A stretch of 64,000 nucleotides of DNA from Prorocentrum cordatum (Eukaryota > Sar > Dinophyceae > Prorocentrales > Prorocentraceae). The DNA is taken from NCBI GenBank assembly GCA_963575745.1, contig CAUYUJ010020170.1, positions 507,513 through 571,512 on the forward strand. Reading direction: 5' to 3'. The stretch's first letter is position 1; each line of letters opens with the position of its first letter. A program made the position numbers and the translations under genes. A model generated the notes under the pieces. It did no database searches. It was not told the origin of the DNA and saw nothing but the letters and a program-made list of their open reading frames with translations. Of the stretch, positions 54,438 through 64,000 are shown piece after piece.

Positions 54438-54489
54438 GGACCATCCAAGAACACAGGCGATACCTTGATCCGAGATGGCTACGGATGTG

Positions 54490-54800
54490 CCAGTGATCAG
54501 TCGGAGGCTTCCTGGGCCGCTTGGGGTCCTCTTGGGGAAGGGGGGAAGCCTCCTGGCGCCGCTTGGGGTCCTCTTGAGGGGCTTTGGGGGGTTTCTTGGA
54601 AGCATCTTGGGGCCTCTTGGGGGCTTATTGGGTCCTCACGGCGGGCTCTTGGGGCCTCTTGAAGGCCTCCTGGGGCAACCTATGGCGCAACCAGTAGGGG
54701 GACGTTTTATTCTCGGCGGCCGAGGGCGCAACCTATGGCGCAACCAATAGGGGGGCGTTTTATTCTCGGCGGCCGAGGGCGCAACCTATGGCGCAACCGC
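54490..54800. repeat. TTGG phased tract and 53-bp tandem repeat
   Basis: CTCTTGG variants recur at 54,490-54,670. Then GCAACCTATGGCGCAACC occurs at 54,675, 54,728 and 54,781 (period 53), with GTTTTATTCTCGGCGGCCGA between copies. Confidence 0.85.
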
Positions 54801-54839
54801 AAGGGATTATGGCCCCGGGCAGGCGCGCGAACCCCGTTG

Positions 54840-55656
54840 CAAGAGCGTGCGAAAGTAGCTCGCGCGAGCTCATGTAACATAAATGTTGGAAAACCATTGG
54901 TTTTTTAGGATTCGGACAGCGCGCGCGGGTGGAAATTTTGAAAAGTCGTGCAGGTGTTTTTCGAGGACCTACGGTGCGATTCGTGTGATTTTATGATGCG
55001 CGGTGCTAAAATTCTTAAGAAGCCCAATGGTTTTTGGAGATTTCAGCGTGCGCGCGCGAAGAAAAAACGAATGTGTCCCGCATGGTATTATGTGACAGGG
55101 ATGATGGCCCTGGCAGGTGCGCAACCGTTGTCGCAGAAGTTCGAAAAGTTGCTCGCAAAAGCCCGTTTGACAGAAATGTTTAAAAAGTGTTGGGTTTCCT
55201 ACGAATCCGCAAGAGCGCGCGGGATGAGATTTTGACATTTTTTGGTTGAAAAACCATTGGTTTTTTGATGTTTTTATGTTAAAATCGCTCCGACCACTAA
55301 GCTTTTGGAAGGATTTCGTCTTGCGCGCGCGAATGTCCACTTTACCTTATTTTTGCAAGGGATTCTTGAAATTTGATTATATTAGAACAAGAAATGTCAT
55401 TTTATAGTGTTTTTTGCAAGGGAAAACGGATTACAACAAAACAACCGGATCTTGATGACATCGTATTACCTGAGGCTTCCTCTTAGGTTGTTTTTTTTTT
55501 TTTTTTTATGTTTTGATCTCTTTTCTTTTATTATCTTCTTTTGTATTTTCTTTTTTCCTCACGAAGTGATGAAAACGTGGCTGCGGCCGAGGCGCGGCGG
55601 GGGGGGCGTGCACCAGGGGGCCCAACAATAATTATTCTTTAGAAGTAATAATATTC

Positions 55657-55660
<4 letters not shown>
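54840..55660 (-). repeat. Dispersed repeat, third copy
   Basis: Reverse-complement orientation relative to 33,906. It shares GCGCGAGCTCATGTAACATA, AAACCATTGG, GCGCGCGAATGTCCACTTTA, GGAAAACGGATTACAACAAA and TTTAGAAGTAATAATATTC with the other copies. A poly-T insertion is present at 55,490-55,507. Confidence 0.8.
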
Positions 55661-55741
<81 letters not shown>

Positions 55742-56125
55742 CCAACAACGGCTCCCGCCTCAGACGCGCCCAGTGAGGCCCCGCCACGCTGCCCACAGTG
55801 GCCCCTGCCGCAGCCCACAGAGACCCCGAACGCGCCCACAGAGGTCCCTCCAAATTGCCCACTCAGGCCCCAAAACCAGCCCACAGCGGCCCCGAACGCG
55901 CCCGCGGAGGCCCCGCCATGCTGCCCACTGAGGCCCTCGGCGCAGCCCACACAGGCCCCGAACGCGCCCACACAGGCCCCACCACGCTGCCCACTGAGGC
56001 CCTCGGCGCAGCCCACTGAGGCCCCACCACGCTGCCCACTGAGGCCCCAGACGCAGCCTACAGAGGCCCCACCACGCTGCCCATTTCTCAGTCAAAGTGC
56101 GCCCCTCGACGCTCGCACCCTGTCG
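55655..56125. repeat. (CAA)n, GAGGCCCC minisatellite and cassette tail
   Basis: CAA run at 55,655-55,748; then GAGGCCCC(A/G)CCACGCTGCCCA and GAACGCGCCCACA units (55,760-56,085); then TTCTCAGTCAAAGTGCGCCC and CTCGCACCCTG. The same order of minisatellite and tail occurs at 38,870-39,050. Confidence 0.85.
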
Positions 56126-56127
56126 TC

Positions 56128-56692
56128 CTTTCCTATCATCCTCCTCCCCCTCCTCCTCCTGCTCCTCCTCCTCCGGCTCCTGCTCCTTCGTCTCCTCCTC
56201 CTCCTCCTCTTCCTCCTCCTCCTCACCTTGCTCCTGTTCCTCCTCCTCCTCCTCCTCCCCCTCCTCCTCCTCCTCTTCCTCCTCCTCCTCCTCCTCCTCA
56301 TCGTCCTCCTCCTCGTCCCCCTCCTCCTCTCCTCACTCCCTCCTCCTCCTCCCCCCTTCCTCCTCCTCCTCCTCCCCCTCCTCCTCCTCCTCACTAGCTC
56401 CTCCTGCGCCTCCTCCTCCCTCACCTCCTCCTACCTCCTCCTCCCCTCCTCCTCCCCCTGCCCCTCCTCCTCCTCCATCCTCCTCCCCTCCTCCTCCTCC
56501 TCCTCCTCCTTCTCACTCGTGTGTCCTCCTCCTCCTCCTCCTCCTCGTCTCCTCCTCCATCCTCATCCTCATCCCATCCCATCCTCATCCTCATCCCCCT
56601 TTTTTTCCTCCTCCTCCCCCTCCTCCTGCTCTTCTTTTTCTTCCTCCTCCTCCTCCTCCTCCTCCTCCTCCTCCTCCTCCTCCTCCTCGCAA
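56128..56692. repeat. Long (CCT)n tract
   Basis: About 565 bp of CTC/CCT triplets with occasional CAT and TTC. Ser/Pro/Leu or Arg/Glu frames through it are artefacts. After it, 56,693-57,310 is GC-rich with GGGTGGAGGAG(G/C)CCTCGC units and no recognised gene. Confidence 0.95.
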
Positions 56693-57379
56693 GGCAGCGC
56701 GGGGTGCTGTGGCTGGACGTCCAAGAGAGCAAGGGACGGCGCGTGGCGTGGCTTGACGGCTCCGGCAGGTCGGCCGACTGCTGGGACGGCTGCCTGCTCG
56801 ACACGGTCCGCAAGGCCGCGCGGTGGGTGGAGGAGACCCCCTGGCGGCCGGAGGCTCCTCCCAGGAGGAGGGGACCTCGCGGGTGATGATGAGATGAGCA
56901 AGCGGCCTGAAGCCAGGTTCGGTCGAGCTACGCTGGCCCGCCGTCGGAGGCCTCCGATGAGGCCTCCCCGAAGTCGTCAGGGGGCTCGTCTGGCCCTCTT
57001 CGGCTCATCCTTGAGGAGCCTCGCCCCCTGGACCTCGCGGGTGGAGGAGGCCTCTCGGGTAGGGCAGGCGGGACCCTGCCACAGGGGCGTCATGCCCTGC
57101 TGTCGCCGAGCTCTAGCCTCCAATACCTGGGACCCCAACGACTGGGCTTGGGCCAGCGTGAGCCCTCGCGTGGAGGAGGGTGGAGGAGACTTCGCGGGTG
57201 GAGGAGCCCTCGCGGGTGGGGGAGGCCGAAGGTGGCGAGGTGGGTGAAGGAAGCCTCGCGGGCGGAGGAGCCCTCGCGGCGGCCGAAGGCGCCTCTCGGC
57301 GGCGCGCCCGAGGGGGGAAGGCAGTTCGGGCTGGAGGTTCGGGGTTTTCGGGCATACGGGCAGTGGCTCCTGGGACCGA

Positions 57380-57562
57380 GGGCCAGCATTCGGCGGGGAT
57401 GCGCTCAGGGGGTGTGAGGCTCGAGGTGTTCGGGCGCCTTCGCCCGTTCTCGGCGGTTTTCTGGCCCCGGTTTTCCAGCAGCTGCGCCAAGACGAGAGCG
57501 TTCTGGGGCTGCCCTCATCCTCCCGAGCGGTCGCCGGAGGCCCGAGTTCTGACCCGAGAGCC
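57380..57562. repeat. Dispersed repeat, copy 2 (pair with 16.71 kb)
   Basis: Second copy of the roughly 185-bp sequence described at 16,712, same orientation, followed by unremarkable GC-rich DNA to 57,800. Confidence 0.7.
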
Positions 57563-57811
57563 AAATTCGGCGACGCGCGGGGGGGAAAGGCGGACGGGCG
57601 GTCCCTCGAAGGCTCAGAAGTTGTTTGGCCTGCCGAGGAGCTTTCTGAGCCTTCTCCGAAGCCGCAGGGGGCTTCTCAGAAACCTCGCCGCTTTTGAGAT
57701 GGCTCAAGGTGGCTCAAAGTCGCTCAAGGGCCGGTACATCCGATACTCCTACATTCCCTGGTTTCCGACTGCACCATTCCATTTCCATGTCTTTTCACGT
57801 ATCCTCCACAC

Positions 57812-58533
57812 TTGGATTCCTTACATGTCGATGCCACACCCATGCCTTCTTCAGGTACCCCTGTCAAGCAGTTGTTCAAGATGGAGAAGCATAGTATCGC
57901 TTCACCGTTCTCTTCCAAATCGCCGGTTTCACCTTCAGCAAGAGCTGCTCGTGTCAAGAGCCCGTTGAACGAGATGGACGGGCTCGACGTGGAAGACGCA
58001 GAAGCAGCAGGACCACCACAACCGCCTGTGGATGCAGTGACTTCTAGCGACGACCCCCCAGGCGCACGCCGGCGACGCCAGCAACGATTCGACATGAACA
58101 TCGCGGCCGCAGCTGGCTCGGACGAGCAAGATAAAGGCAAAGGGAAGCATACAGATGGTCCAATCACTTTGTCAGCTATCGGCACCCTTTTTTTGCAGAA
58201 TACCTACGACCCATCCAACAATATACTGCTGCTTTTAAGCTTCATGGAGTGTCCCAGCGGGACCTGCAAGAAACCACAGAGCCACTCAAAACCTCAATCG
58301 AAGAGATAACTACGAAATTCGAGCACGATATCGATGATGTACAGATACACGCTACCGATTTGGAGAACTGCATGAACGAGCGCTTCGACAAGATCAAGCA
58401 AGACGTGGATCATATAACATCTTGTATTCCGCGATCGACCTCAGGGATATCGCACGATTATGCAGACAACTACCGCTACAGTGTCAACTGTTGCGAATTC
58501 GGCAACATCCGGTGTTTCACAGAACGCGGCTGA
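57812..58533 (+). pseudogene. LINE N-terminal segment with helical part
   Basis: The first frame (57,812-58,309) has an acidic, Pro-rich start (LNEMDGLDVEDAEAAGP) and a basic patch GARRRRQQRFD. The second frame (58,249-58,533) reads QRDLQETTEPLKTSIEEIT and DDVQIHATDLENCMNERFDK, with heptad-like spacing that suggests a coiled coil. The frames overlap near 58,250-58,309, so at least one frameshift lies there. Function is inferred only from its position before the endonuclease. Confidence 0.4.
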
Positions 58534-58570
58534 CAAATACCACTAGTACGGGAAGCGCGCGGTCACAGCG

Positions 58571-58915
58571 GTGGTAGGACATTTGGAAGGATTTGACTAT
58601 CTTGGTGCCGCTTCCGATTATGTTCGGAAAGAGTTGAGCAAAATGGACGGGCCAATCCTTACAAACACGTATTCGAAAGGCGAGTTCAAGGTCATCCCTT
58701 TCGCCGAGTTTCAGACGATATTCGAAAGGGATACGGCGGCGGCGCAACTACGCAGCGCCACGCTCCAGCGAGGCGCACACACTGTTTGGTGTACGCAGGA
58801 CAGGGATCCAGCCGTGAGGGCGGCGCGCAATTTTTGTTTGATTGAAATAGATACCGAAACAATACATCAACAGCCCATGCAATATCAGGGTTTCCGACGA
58901 AGCACTTTATACTGA
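58571..58915 (+). pseudogene. RRM-like LINE segment
   Basis: 114 codons reading TNTYSKGEFKVIPFAEF, RDTAAAQLR, AHTVWCTQDRDPAVRAAR and NFCLIEID. Similar segments, a short sheet-helix unit with KGxFK..FxxF and a later VWxxxDR, occur ahead of endonucleases in dinoflagellate LINEs as I know them. An RNA-binding role is a guess. The following 58,916-59,490 has no motif. Confidence 0.4.
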
Positions 58916-59499
58916 TGAAGTCGGTGGGCATTTTCTCTTATCGTACATATTGTTGGTAATCGCATCGAGCGCATCTGGGAGAAGGATTTGGCAAAACGGG
59001 CCGAATTGCAAGCCGCAAGCCCACCCGAATCTTTTGATTGAGTGCAAAAGTGCGACGCCATATTGGAGAGGACGTCGATAGAGATGAAAAGTGGAGCCAG
59101 AGGAACCTCGGAAGAAAGCACTGAGAAATGGGAAATATGGCGGGCAAGCGAGCCTCGTAGCACGAGCCTTGCTGCCAGAACGCCGCTATTTCAGACTCCA
59201 TGTCGACAGCATTCCCTTTTCAAAACGAACGTAACTTATGTCAGTATGGATGTTGGTTTGGGTACGGATAAAAATGCCGACCTACCACGTCAACGTCATT
59301 TTTTGTTTCACCCCTGGGAACGGGCAAAGATACCATTCCGTCAACGCACCGTGCACCTTGAGAAGGTAGGAAGCATGGAAAGGACACAGATGCAAATGCC
59401 AATGCTACCAAAACAACACATATCTCGGTTTCAAGGAGCTGCGCGCCACTCTACGAGCAGCGGCTCGGGAGCTGGAGCGTTGAAGGTCCGGGCAAAGAT

Positions 59500-60050
59500 A
59501 TGGCGAAAGTGGCAGAATTGCAATGGTACATGGAACAGCACGCAAATGCGATATTGCGCATACAAGAAACTGGGATCAGCACACACACACACACACGCAC
59601 TGAGCTTCTGGAGAATGGTTATATGCTTATCCTTTCTGGCACTTCAGAGCCACCGGGAGAAGAGCAATTTCACTCTGGAGCAGAACTGCTAATTGCACCT
59701 TGGGCGACCAAGTCGATCGTCAATTATAAGCTTATTTCAGATAGGCTCGCGGTTGAGAAGGTTAAGGTGACGGGCGGCGCTCTCGACCTTATTTCTGCTC
59801 GCGCGCCCCATGGAGGTCCCGACTACGAAGATGCGCGCGACATCTTCGACAAGACCGCGCAAGCTTGGCCGGCAGCGCCCAATCATAGCTGCACCGTGGC
59901 CCTTGGTGACGTCAGTTCTAGATTATGCGACTGGGGGCCCGGAGACGAATACGTAATTGGCGAACGTTTGTTCCGGAGCAAATGGCCACGACAAAGACAA
60001 GTTTTTAACAGAGAGCTACTATGGGAAATGTGCGGGAATTTTGCAATTGC
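59500..60050 (+). pseudogene. LINE AP-like endonuclease, copy 1
   Basis: Reads LQWYMEQHANAILRIQETG (catalytic E in QET), ENGYMLILSGTSEP, IVNYKLISDRLAVEKVKV, DLISARAPHGGPDYEDARD and VALGDVSSRLCDWGPGDE. The last corresponds to GDFNAR of active enzymes, with VS in place of FN. A (CACA)n run at 59,579-59,598 lengthens a loop. The final D/H region is missing because the sequence jumps into copy 2. It is the nicking enzyme of target-primed reverse transcription in an intact element. Confidence 0.65.
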
Positions 60051-60053
60051 ACA

Positions 60054-60631
60054 TGGAACAGCACGCAAATGCGATATTGCGCATATAAGAAACTGGGATC
60101 AGCACACACACACGCACTGAGCTTCTGGAGAATGGTTATATGCTTATCCTTTCTGGCACTTCAGAGCCACCGGGAGAAGGGCAATTTCACTTTGGAGCAG
60201 AATTGCTAACTGCAACTTGGGCGACCAAGTCGATTGTCAATTATAAGCTTATTTCAGATAGGCTCGCGGTTGAGAAGGTTAGGGTGACGGGCGGCGCTCT
60301 CGACCTTATTTTTGCTCGCGCGCCCCATGGAGGTCCCGACTACGAAGATGCGCGCGACATCTTCGACAAGACCGCGCAAGCTTGGCCGGCAGCGCCCAAT
60401 CATAGCTGCACCGTGGCCCTTGGTGACGTCAGTTCTAGATTATGCGACCTGGGGCCCGGAGACGAAGACGCAATTGGCGAACGTTTGGTCCGGAGCAAAT
60501 GGCCACGACAAAGACAAGTTTTAAACAGAGAGCTACTATGGGAAATGTGCGGGATTTCTGCGAGACCCCTGAAAAGTAGGCCACGCATTACGGGGCAGAA
60601 GTGGGCCAAGCAGATTTTCTTCAATAGCTGA
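60054..60631 (+). pseudogene. LINE AP-like endonuclease, tandem copy 2
   Basis: Repeats the preceding sequence with a 523-bp offset and few differences (for example GEGQFHFGAE for GEEQFHSGAE). The copy restarts in another frame and shortens the CACA run. It stays open to 60,631, where GISARPLKSRPRITGQKW suggests the normal continuation beyond the duplicated part. Confidence 0.65.
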
Positions 60632-60639
60632 TGGTTTTG

Positions 60640-61085
60640 CCCGAATTGACATGCACCTCGCGGGCCAGCATGCGCTTCGGAAGATGTCTGGCATTTGGGC
60701 GGACCGGACACTTGCGTTAGCATCCCAGCACTTCTTATCACAAGTGCACTTGGATATGCAAGTCGAGATCGTTCCGAACGCCCCCCGGGGAACCAACCGC
60801 TACGTGAACCTGCTGCTGAACGGCAAAGCCGTCGCTGAAATCTATCAGCGCCGGTTCTGCGAAGCTACAGCGGTGCCAACAACTGCGGAGAATTTGAACA
60901 TATACATGCCGATTTCGTCACAGATTCAACGACGCATGCTGCAAAACAAATCGCACAGACTGGAAGGGAACCGCAGCGGCCTTGGATTTCTTCAGCAACG
61001 CTTGATCTACTAAACCAAAAAGACCAAGCTCAGGCAAGCAAAGATTTTGTGGGGCAAAAGAGGCTGAACAGACTCATCAAATAAT
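60640..61085 (+). pseudogene. LINE EN-RT linker
   Basis: IDMHLAGQHALRKMSGIW and LASQHFLSQVHLDMQVEI (60,645-60,770), then in another frame REPQRPWISSATLDLLNQK (about 60,965-61,022), which resembles the KPWIS..T..L linker between endonuclease and RT. No RT motif follows. Confidence 0.45.
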
Positions 61086-61790
61086 CCGCGCGGAATGACA
61101 AGTCGAAGTGGTTAGGTGAATAATCAGATGGAGGTCATTGGGCCGCAGTGCTCGCGCTGCAGGCTGGATCGCCGAAGCGACCAAACCATATTAAAACTGT
61201 TGACGGGCAGGTGGTGGAAAGCGCACGAAGAGCTGATTGTTTGGCAGGTGGCTTGGGGTACCTGTGCGAAACTGGACAATGTATGGTTCGGTTGTCGAGG
61301 TGGCTGCTGTGCGCTACGGTACTGCTCCAAAAGATGTGCCGCTGTTTGAGGCTCGTGCCGAGTCTGTGGTTCTAGCAGGGTGCGCGCCGTGGCTACCCGT
61401 AGGAGTGTGCGTACAGCTGCACGTCGTTCCCGCTCCCGACAGTGCCAGGCCGGGTTGGAAGAAAAAATATATCAAGGAAGTCATTGTGTTATTGCTTGCA
61501 GAATGCTGCAGTATGTGTGGGGTCACTTGGCCAACATGGCCGTGCAAGTGGTGTTTGTGGTGTTGGCGTACGATGTAGATGTCGACGCCGCGGTGGTGCA
61601 GGGCCGAAATGGTCACGTAGCGTTGTGCTGCGCAATTCAAGGACCACAGCAATGTTATCTAGATGTAGGAGGTGAAGAAAATTGAACGGAAAATCTGGAG
61701 ATGTAATGGGTGCAAGAGATGAAGGTGTGAGAGAGAAGTGCGCTCGCGGCTGGCCCCCTGTGGGCGGGCACGCTGCCACGGCCTTGGTAC
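61086..61790. other. Unrecognised stretch
   Basis: A short frame at 61,116-61,349 ends GCCALRYCSKRCAAV, faintly like the second half of a MYND zinc finger, but the expected first Cys pairs are poorly placed. A further frame to 61,685 has no motif. I would not call a gene. Confidence 0.3.
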
Positions 61791-61794
61791 GCCG

Positions 61795-62240
61795 TGGTTT
61801 CCTCCCCCTCCTCCTCGTCCTCGACCTCTTCCTCCACTTCGTCCTCAGTATCCTCGTCCTCGTCGCCCTCTCCCCCGCTGTTTTTCTCGTCCTCCTCTTC
61901 TCGTCACCCCTCTGCTGTTCGTCCTCCTCGACCCCTTTCTCAGCTTTCCCTTGCCTCCTCCTCGTCCTCCTCCTCCTCCTTATCGCGCTCCTCCTCGTCC
62001 TCCTCGACTTGCTGCCCCGACTCCAACCTGCCGGTGAAGGTCTGCGGGACGCGCAGCCAGACCTCTGCTGCTGGTTTTGCCGCCCTGCGCCTCTCAGCCC
62101 GTGAGCTCCTCGTCGCCATCCTTCTCCTCCTGCTTCCCCTCCTGCTCGATCTTCCCCGCTTTCCACATGCTGCTCCTCCTCCTTCTGGCTCCTCCTCCTC
62201 CTCCTCCTCCTTCTCCTCCTTCTCCTCCTTCTCCTCCTCC

Positions 62241-62292
<52 letters not shown>

Positions 62293-62345
62293 GATCATCA
62301 TCATCCCTCTCCTCCTCCGTCTCCTCCTCCTCACTACCATCCCCG
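61795..62345. repeat. CCT/CTC and (CAT)n tracts
   Basis: CTC-rich triplets at 61,795-62,020 and 62,105-62,245, and an (ATC)n run at 62,241-62,306. They lie just upstream of the glycosyltransferase exon and may be intronic. Confidence 0.9.
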
Positions 62346-62399
62346 TCTTCCCCGAAGGAGGAGGAGGCTGAGGGGGAGAGGTGATGGAAGGGGGAAGTG

Positions 62400-63357
62400 G
62401 GAGGGGACGAGGAGGAGAGAGTCTGGGAAGCGTCCCTGCTGCGGCCTCCCAGGAGAGCCCGCACCGACTGACCACGTGGCTGGACGAGGGGCTGTCGCAC
62501 CTCCGAGGAGACACGGAGGTAACCACGTCGCAGTTCACGGTCGGGCTCTGTATCACCAGCATGAACAGGCTCTGGCAGCTGCGACGGGCTCTGCCCCTGA
62601 ACCTGTTGCAGTGCTGGCCCCACCGCCAGTGGGTCAGGATCCACGTCGTGGATTTCGGCAGCTCGGATGGCACCATGGACTTCCTGCTGAACCGGTGCAG
62701 AGTCGCCATGGACTGCGACTTGCTGCGGGTGTACCGCGCCGACCTGGAATTCTGGCACGCCTCGGTCGCCAAGAACACGGCGCACGCAGTGGCGGACGAG
62801 GACATATTAGTGAATTGCGACGGGGACAACCTTCTGGGTCCCGGCTTCCCGCAGGACGTAGTGCTCAGGCTAACCACCGGGTCCACTGGCCTGCAGTACG
62901 AAGGCGGGCTGGGCACGTGCGGTCGCATTGCGTGTTGGCGATCGGATTTCGATAAAATCCGCGGCTATGACGAAGACTGCTACCCCATGGGCGCGCAGGA
63001 CATAGACCTGAGGGATCGCTTGGAGGCGCTTCCGAATGCCAATTTTCAGAGGGTTAATAGCACCAAGTACTGCCAGGCGATTCCGAACTCGCAGGAAGAC
63101 AAGATCGTGAACTGCGCGCCGCTCTATGGGCAGGTCCCTCCGTGTCCTCACCTCACTTGTACGGTTCTTCCTTCTCCCATTCCTGGAGGTCGCAATGGGT
63201 TCCAGAGGCCTCTGGAAGTCCGAAAAGGACTGAAAACATTCAGAGATATCAGTCATCGGCCCTCCTCATGTTCCTCCTCCAGACCCCAGGTACGGTGGGG
63301 CCGCATGGACACAATCAACCGTCGCATGTTCAAGTGGCGGTTGCAGGGTGGCCAGGC
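62400..63357 (+). CDS. GT-A fold glycosyltransferase, probably two exons plus missing ends
   Basis: The open frame gives FTVGLCITSMNRLWQL (start of the Rossmann-like fold), IHVVDFGSSDGTMDFL, a DXD-like DILVNCDGDNL (about 62,800-62,832; metal and nucleotide-sugar binding), CGRIACWRSDFDKIRGYDED and YPMGAQDIDLRDRLEAL (GxxDxDL, acceptor side, as in beta-1,4-galactosyltransferase-like and GT2 enzymes). A probable GT-AG intron at 63,134-63,289 (156 bp) joins LYGQ to VRWGRMDTINRRMFKWRL, which matches the W..MN..N....RL ending common in such enzymes. Because 156 is divisible by three and contains no stop, the frame stays open without splicing. Start and end are uncertain: the N-terminus probably lies in an upstream exon, and a CCT tract follows directly. 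No signal peptide is visible. Donor and acceptor sugars are unknown. Confidence 0.75.
63134..63289 (+). other. Probable intron in the glycosyltransferase gene
   Basis: GGGCAG/GTCCCTCC at the 5' end and a CTCCTCCAGACCCCAG/GTACGG 3' end with a pyrimidine-rich approach. Removal improves the match to the family C-terminus and is frame-neutral. Confidence 0.55.
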
Positions 63358-63873
63358 TCCTCCTCCTCCTCCTTCTCCTCCTCCTCCTCCTCCTCTTCGT
63401 CCCCATCATGTTGCTCCCTCTTGCCATCTTCCTTCGTCGTCCATCTCATCATCTTTCTCTTACACCTCCTGCTCCTGGCCATCCTCCTCTCACTCCTCTG
63501 AGGATCTTCAGATTCCTCCTGCTCCTCCTTGTCCTCCCGCTCCTCCTGCTGCCCGTCCTCCTCCCTCCCTTCCTTTCTCTCCTCCCTCCTCAGTGGGCGA
63601 CGGGTGCTGTGATCCCGCACTCGTCTTGGGGGGCACATGTGTCCTCGGTGGTTTTCAACAATATTAACAAGCACAGACAAGTAAGATGTGGCATGTCCGT
63701 CTGTCCCTCAATTCATGCGTGTCTGTTACGTAGCAACGTATGTTAGCTGTTCCTACTCCCTCTCTCTCTCTCTCGTTATCTTTCTTTCGTGTTCTTCTCT
63801 TTCTACACCGCGTATACAGATGTTTGTAGATTCTGCTTTCTCTCGCTCTCTCTCTCTGTGCCTCTCTCTCTCT

Positions 63874-63906
<33 letters not shown>

Positions 63907-63910
63907 CTGC
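63358..63910. repeat. CCT and CT microsatellites
   Basis: CTCCTCC tracts at 63,358-63,400 and scattered to 63,600; CTCTCT runs at 63,755-63,775 and 63,843-63,907. The rest to 64,000 shows GGA-rich sequence and no gene. Confidence 0.9.
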
Positions 63911-64000
63911 TGGAGGAACAGGTGGATGAAGGAGGGGGACGGTGAGGCCGGGATGGGGATACGAGAAGGAAGGTGGAAGAGGAGGGGGAGGGCAGAAGGA

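Larger units (their letters stand above)
40846..54480 (-). mobile_element. Helitron-like multigene element with ATAC signature
   Basis: All probable exons in this interval are on the minus strand and share a dense ATAC (+ strand) tetranucleotide signature not seen elsewhere in the window. From 5' to 3' on the minus strand: a module-repeat plus HUH-Rep plus Pif1 helicase gene (54,437-47,950), an unrecognised gene (47,350-45,958), and an unrecognised multi-exon gene (45,277-40,869). The element ends are not defined: I did not find a 5' TC or a 3' hairpin-CTRR end as in canonical Helitrons. Grouping the two unknown genes with the Helitron rests on strand, adjacency and the shared signature. Confidence 0.55.
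57812..61085 (+). mobile_element. Second LINE, decayed and 3' truncated
   Basis: In order on +: an ORF1-like segment with a helical part, an RRM-like segment, and an endonuclease present as a 523-bp tandem duplication, then an EN-RT linker that stops before any RT motif. Many frame changes are present. The set of domains suggests a different LINE family from the one at 7-14 kb. Confidence 0.6.

Noticed and set aside
57700-57735. Spliced-leader relict (GGCTCAAG repeats)
   Set aside because: Only GGCTCAAG-like octamers are present; the rest of the dinoflagellate leader is absent.
61260-61349. MYND-type zinc finger
   Set aside because: Only YCSKRC is convincing; the first Cys pairs are not correctly spaced and the frame stops at once.

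Overview
The window looks like nuclear DNA of a dinoflagellate alga. It is GC-rich and almost entirely repeat and transposon sequence. It carries several retroelement protein families that I associate with dinoflagellate genomes, and at least one intron that resembles a mobile introner element. There is no bacterial-style gene packing, no rRNA or tRNA that I can recognise, and no spliced-leader relict that I could find. A species such as Prorocentrum is possible, but I cannot show it. A run of 100 N at 51,401-51,500 marks an assembly gap.

Layout. 0-7 kb: low-complexity and minisatellite DNA around one broken methyltransferase-like gene (870-1,710). 7.1-13.9 kb: a nearly full-length APE-type LINE on the + strand, with a zinc-finger/coiled-coil ORF1, an endonuclease ORF, and a large reverse transcriptase plus RNase H ORF; the last two overlap in different frames. 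14-20 kb: dispersed repeats, a cluster of fold-back sequences (16.0-17.4 kb) and a large GTGGGGACA minisatellite block (18.4-19.76 kb). 20.9-31.5 kb: a decayed copia-type retroelement read in many frames, with gag, zinc knuckle, RING, protease, methyltransferase-like segment, integrase, RT remnants and RNase H. Its gag is split by a second minisatellite block in inverted orientation (21.56-23.11 kb) and a roughly 500-bp poly-T tract. 33.6-40.2 kb: a mosaic of repeat cassettes joined by TTG/CAA tracts, with inverted arms at both ends.

40.8-54.5 kb is the most unusual part. It is a set of minus-strand, intron-containing genes that share one compositional signature: ATAC on the + strand (GTAT on the coding strand) roughly every 50 bp. 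The best-understood member joins a long N-terminal region of W/Y-rich repeat modules to an HUH replication-initiator domain and a Pif1-like helicase, the architecture of a Helitron. The two downstream minus-strand genes are unrecognised. Introns here contain introner-like 101-bp units, in one case as an array of about 14, and one probable intron holds a fold-back.

54.5-57.5 kb is repeats. 57.8-61.1 kb is a second, decayed LINE whose endonuclease is tandemly duplicated. At 62.4-63.4 kb lies the only convincing host gene, a GT-A fold glycosyltransferase on the + strand.

All reading was by eye. Family assignments rest on motifs and on general familiarity with dinoflagellate element families, not on database searches. 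Long ORFs inside repeats are treated as artefacts.
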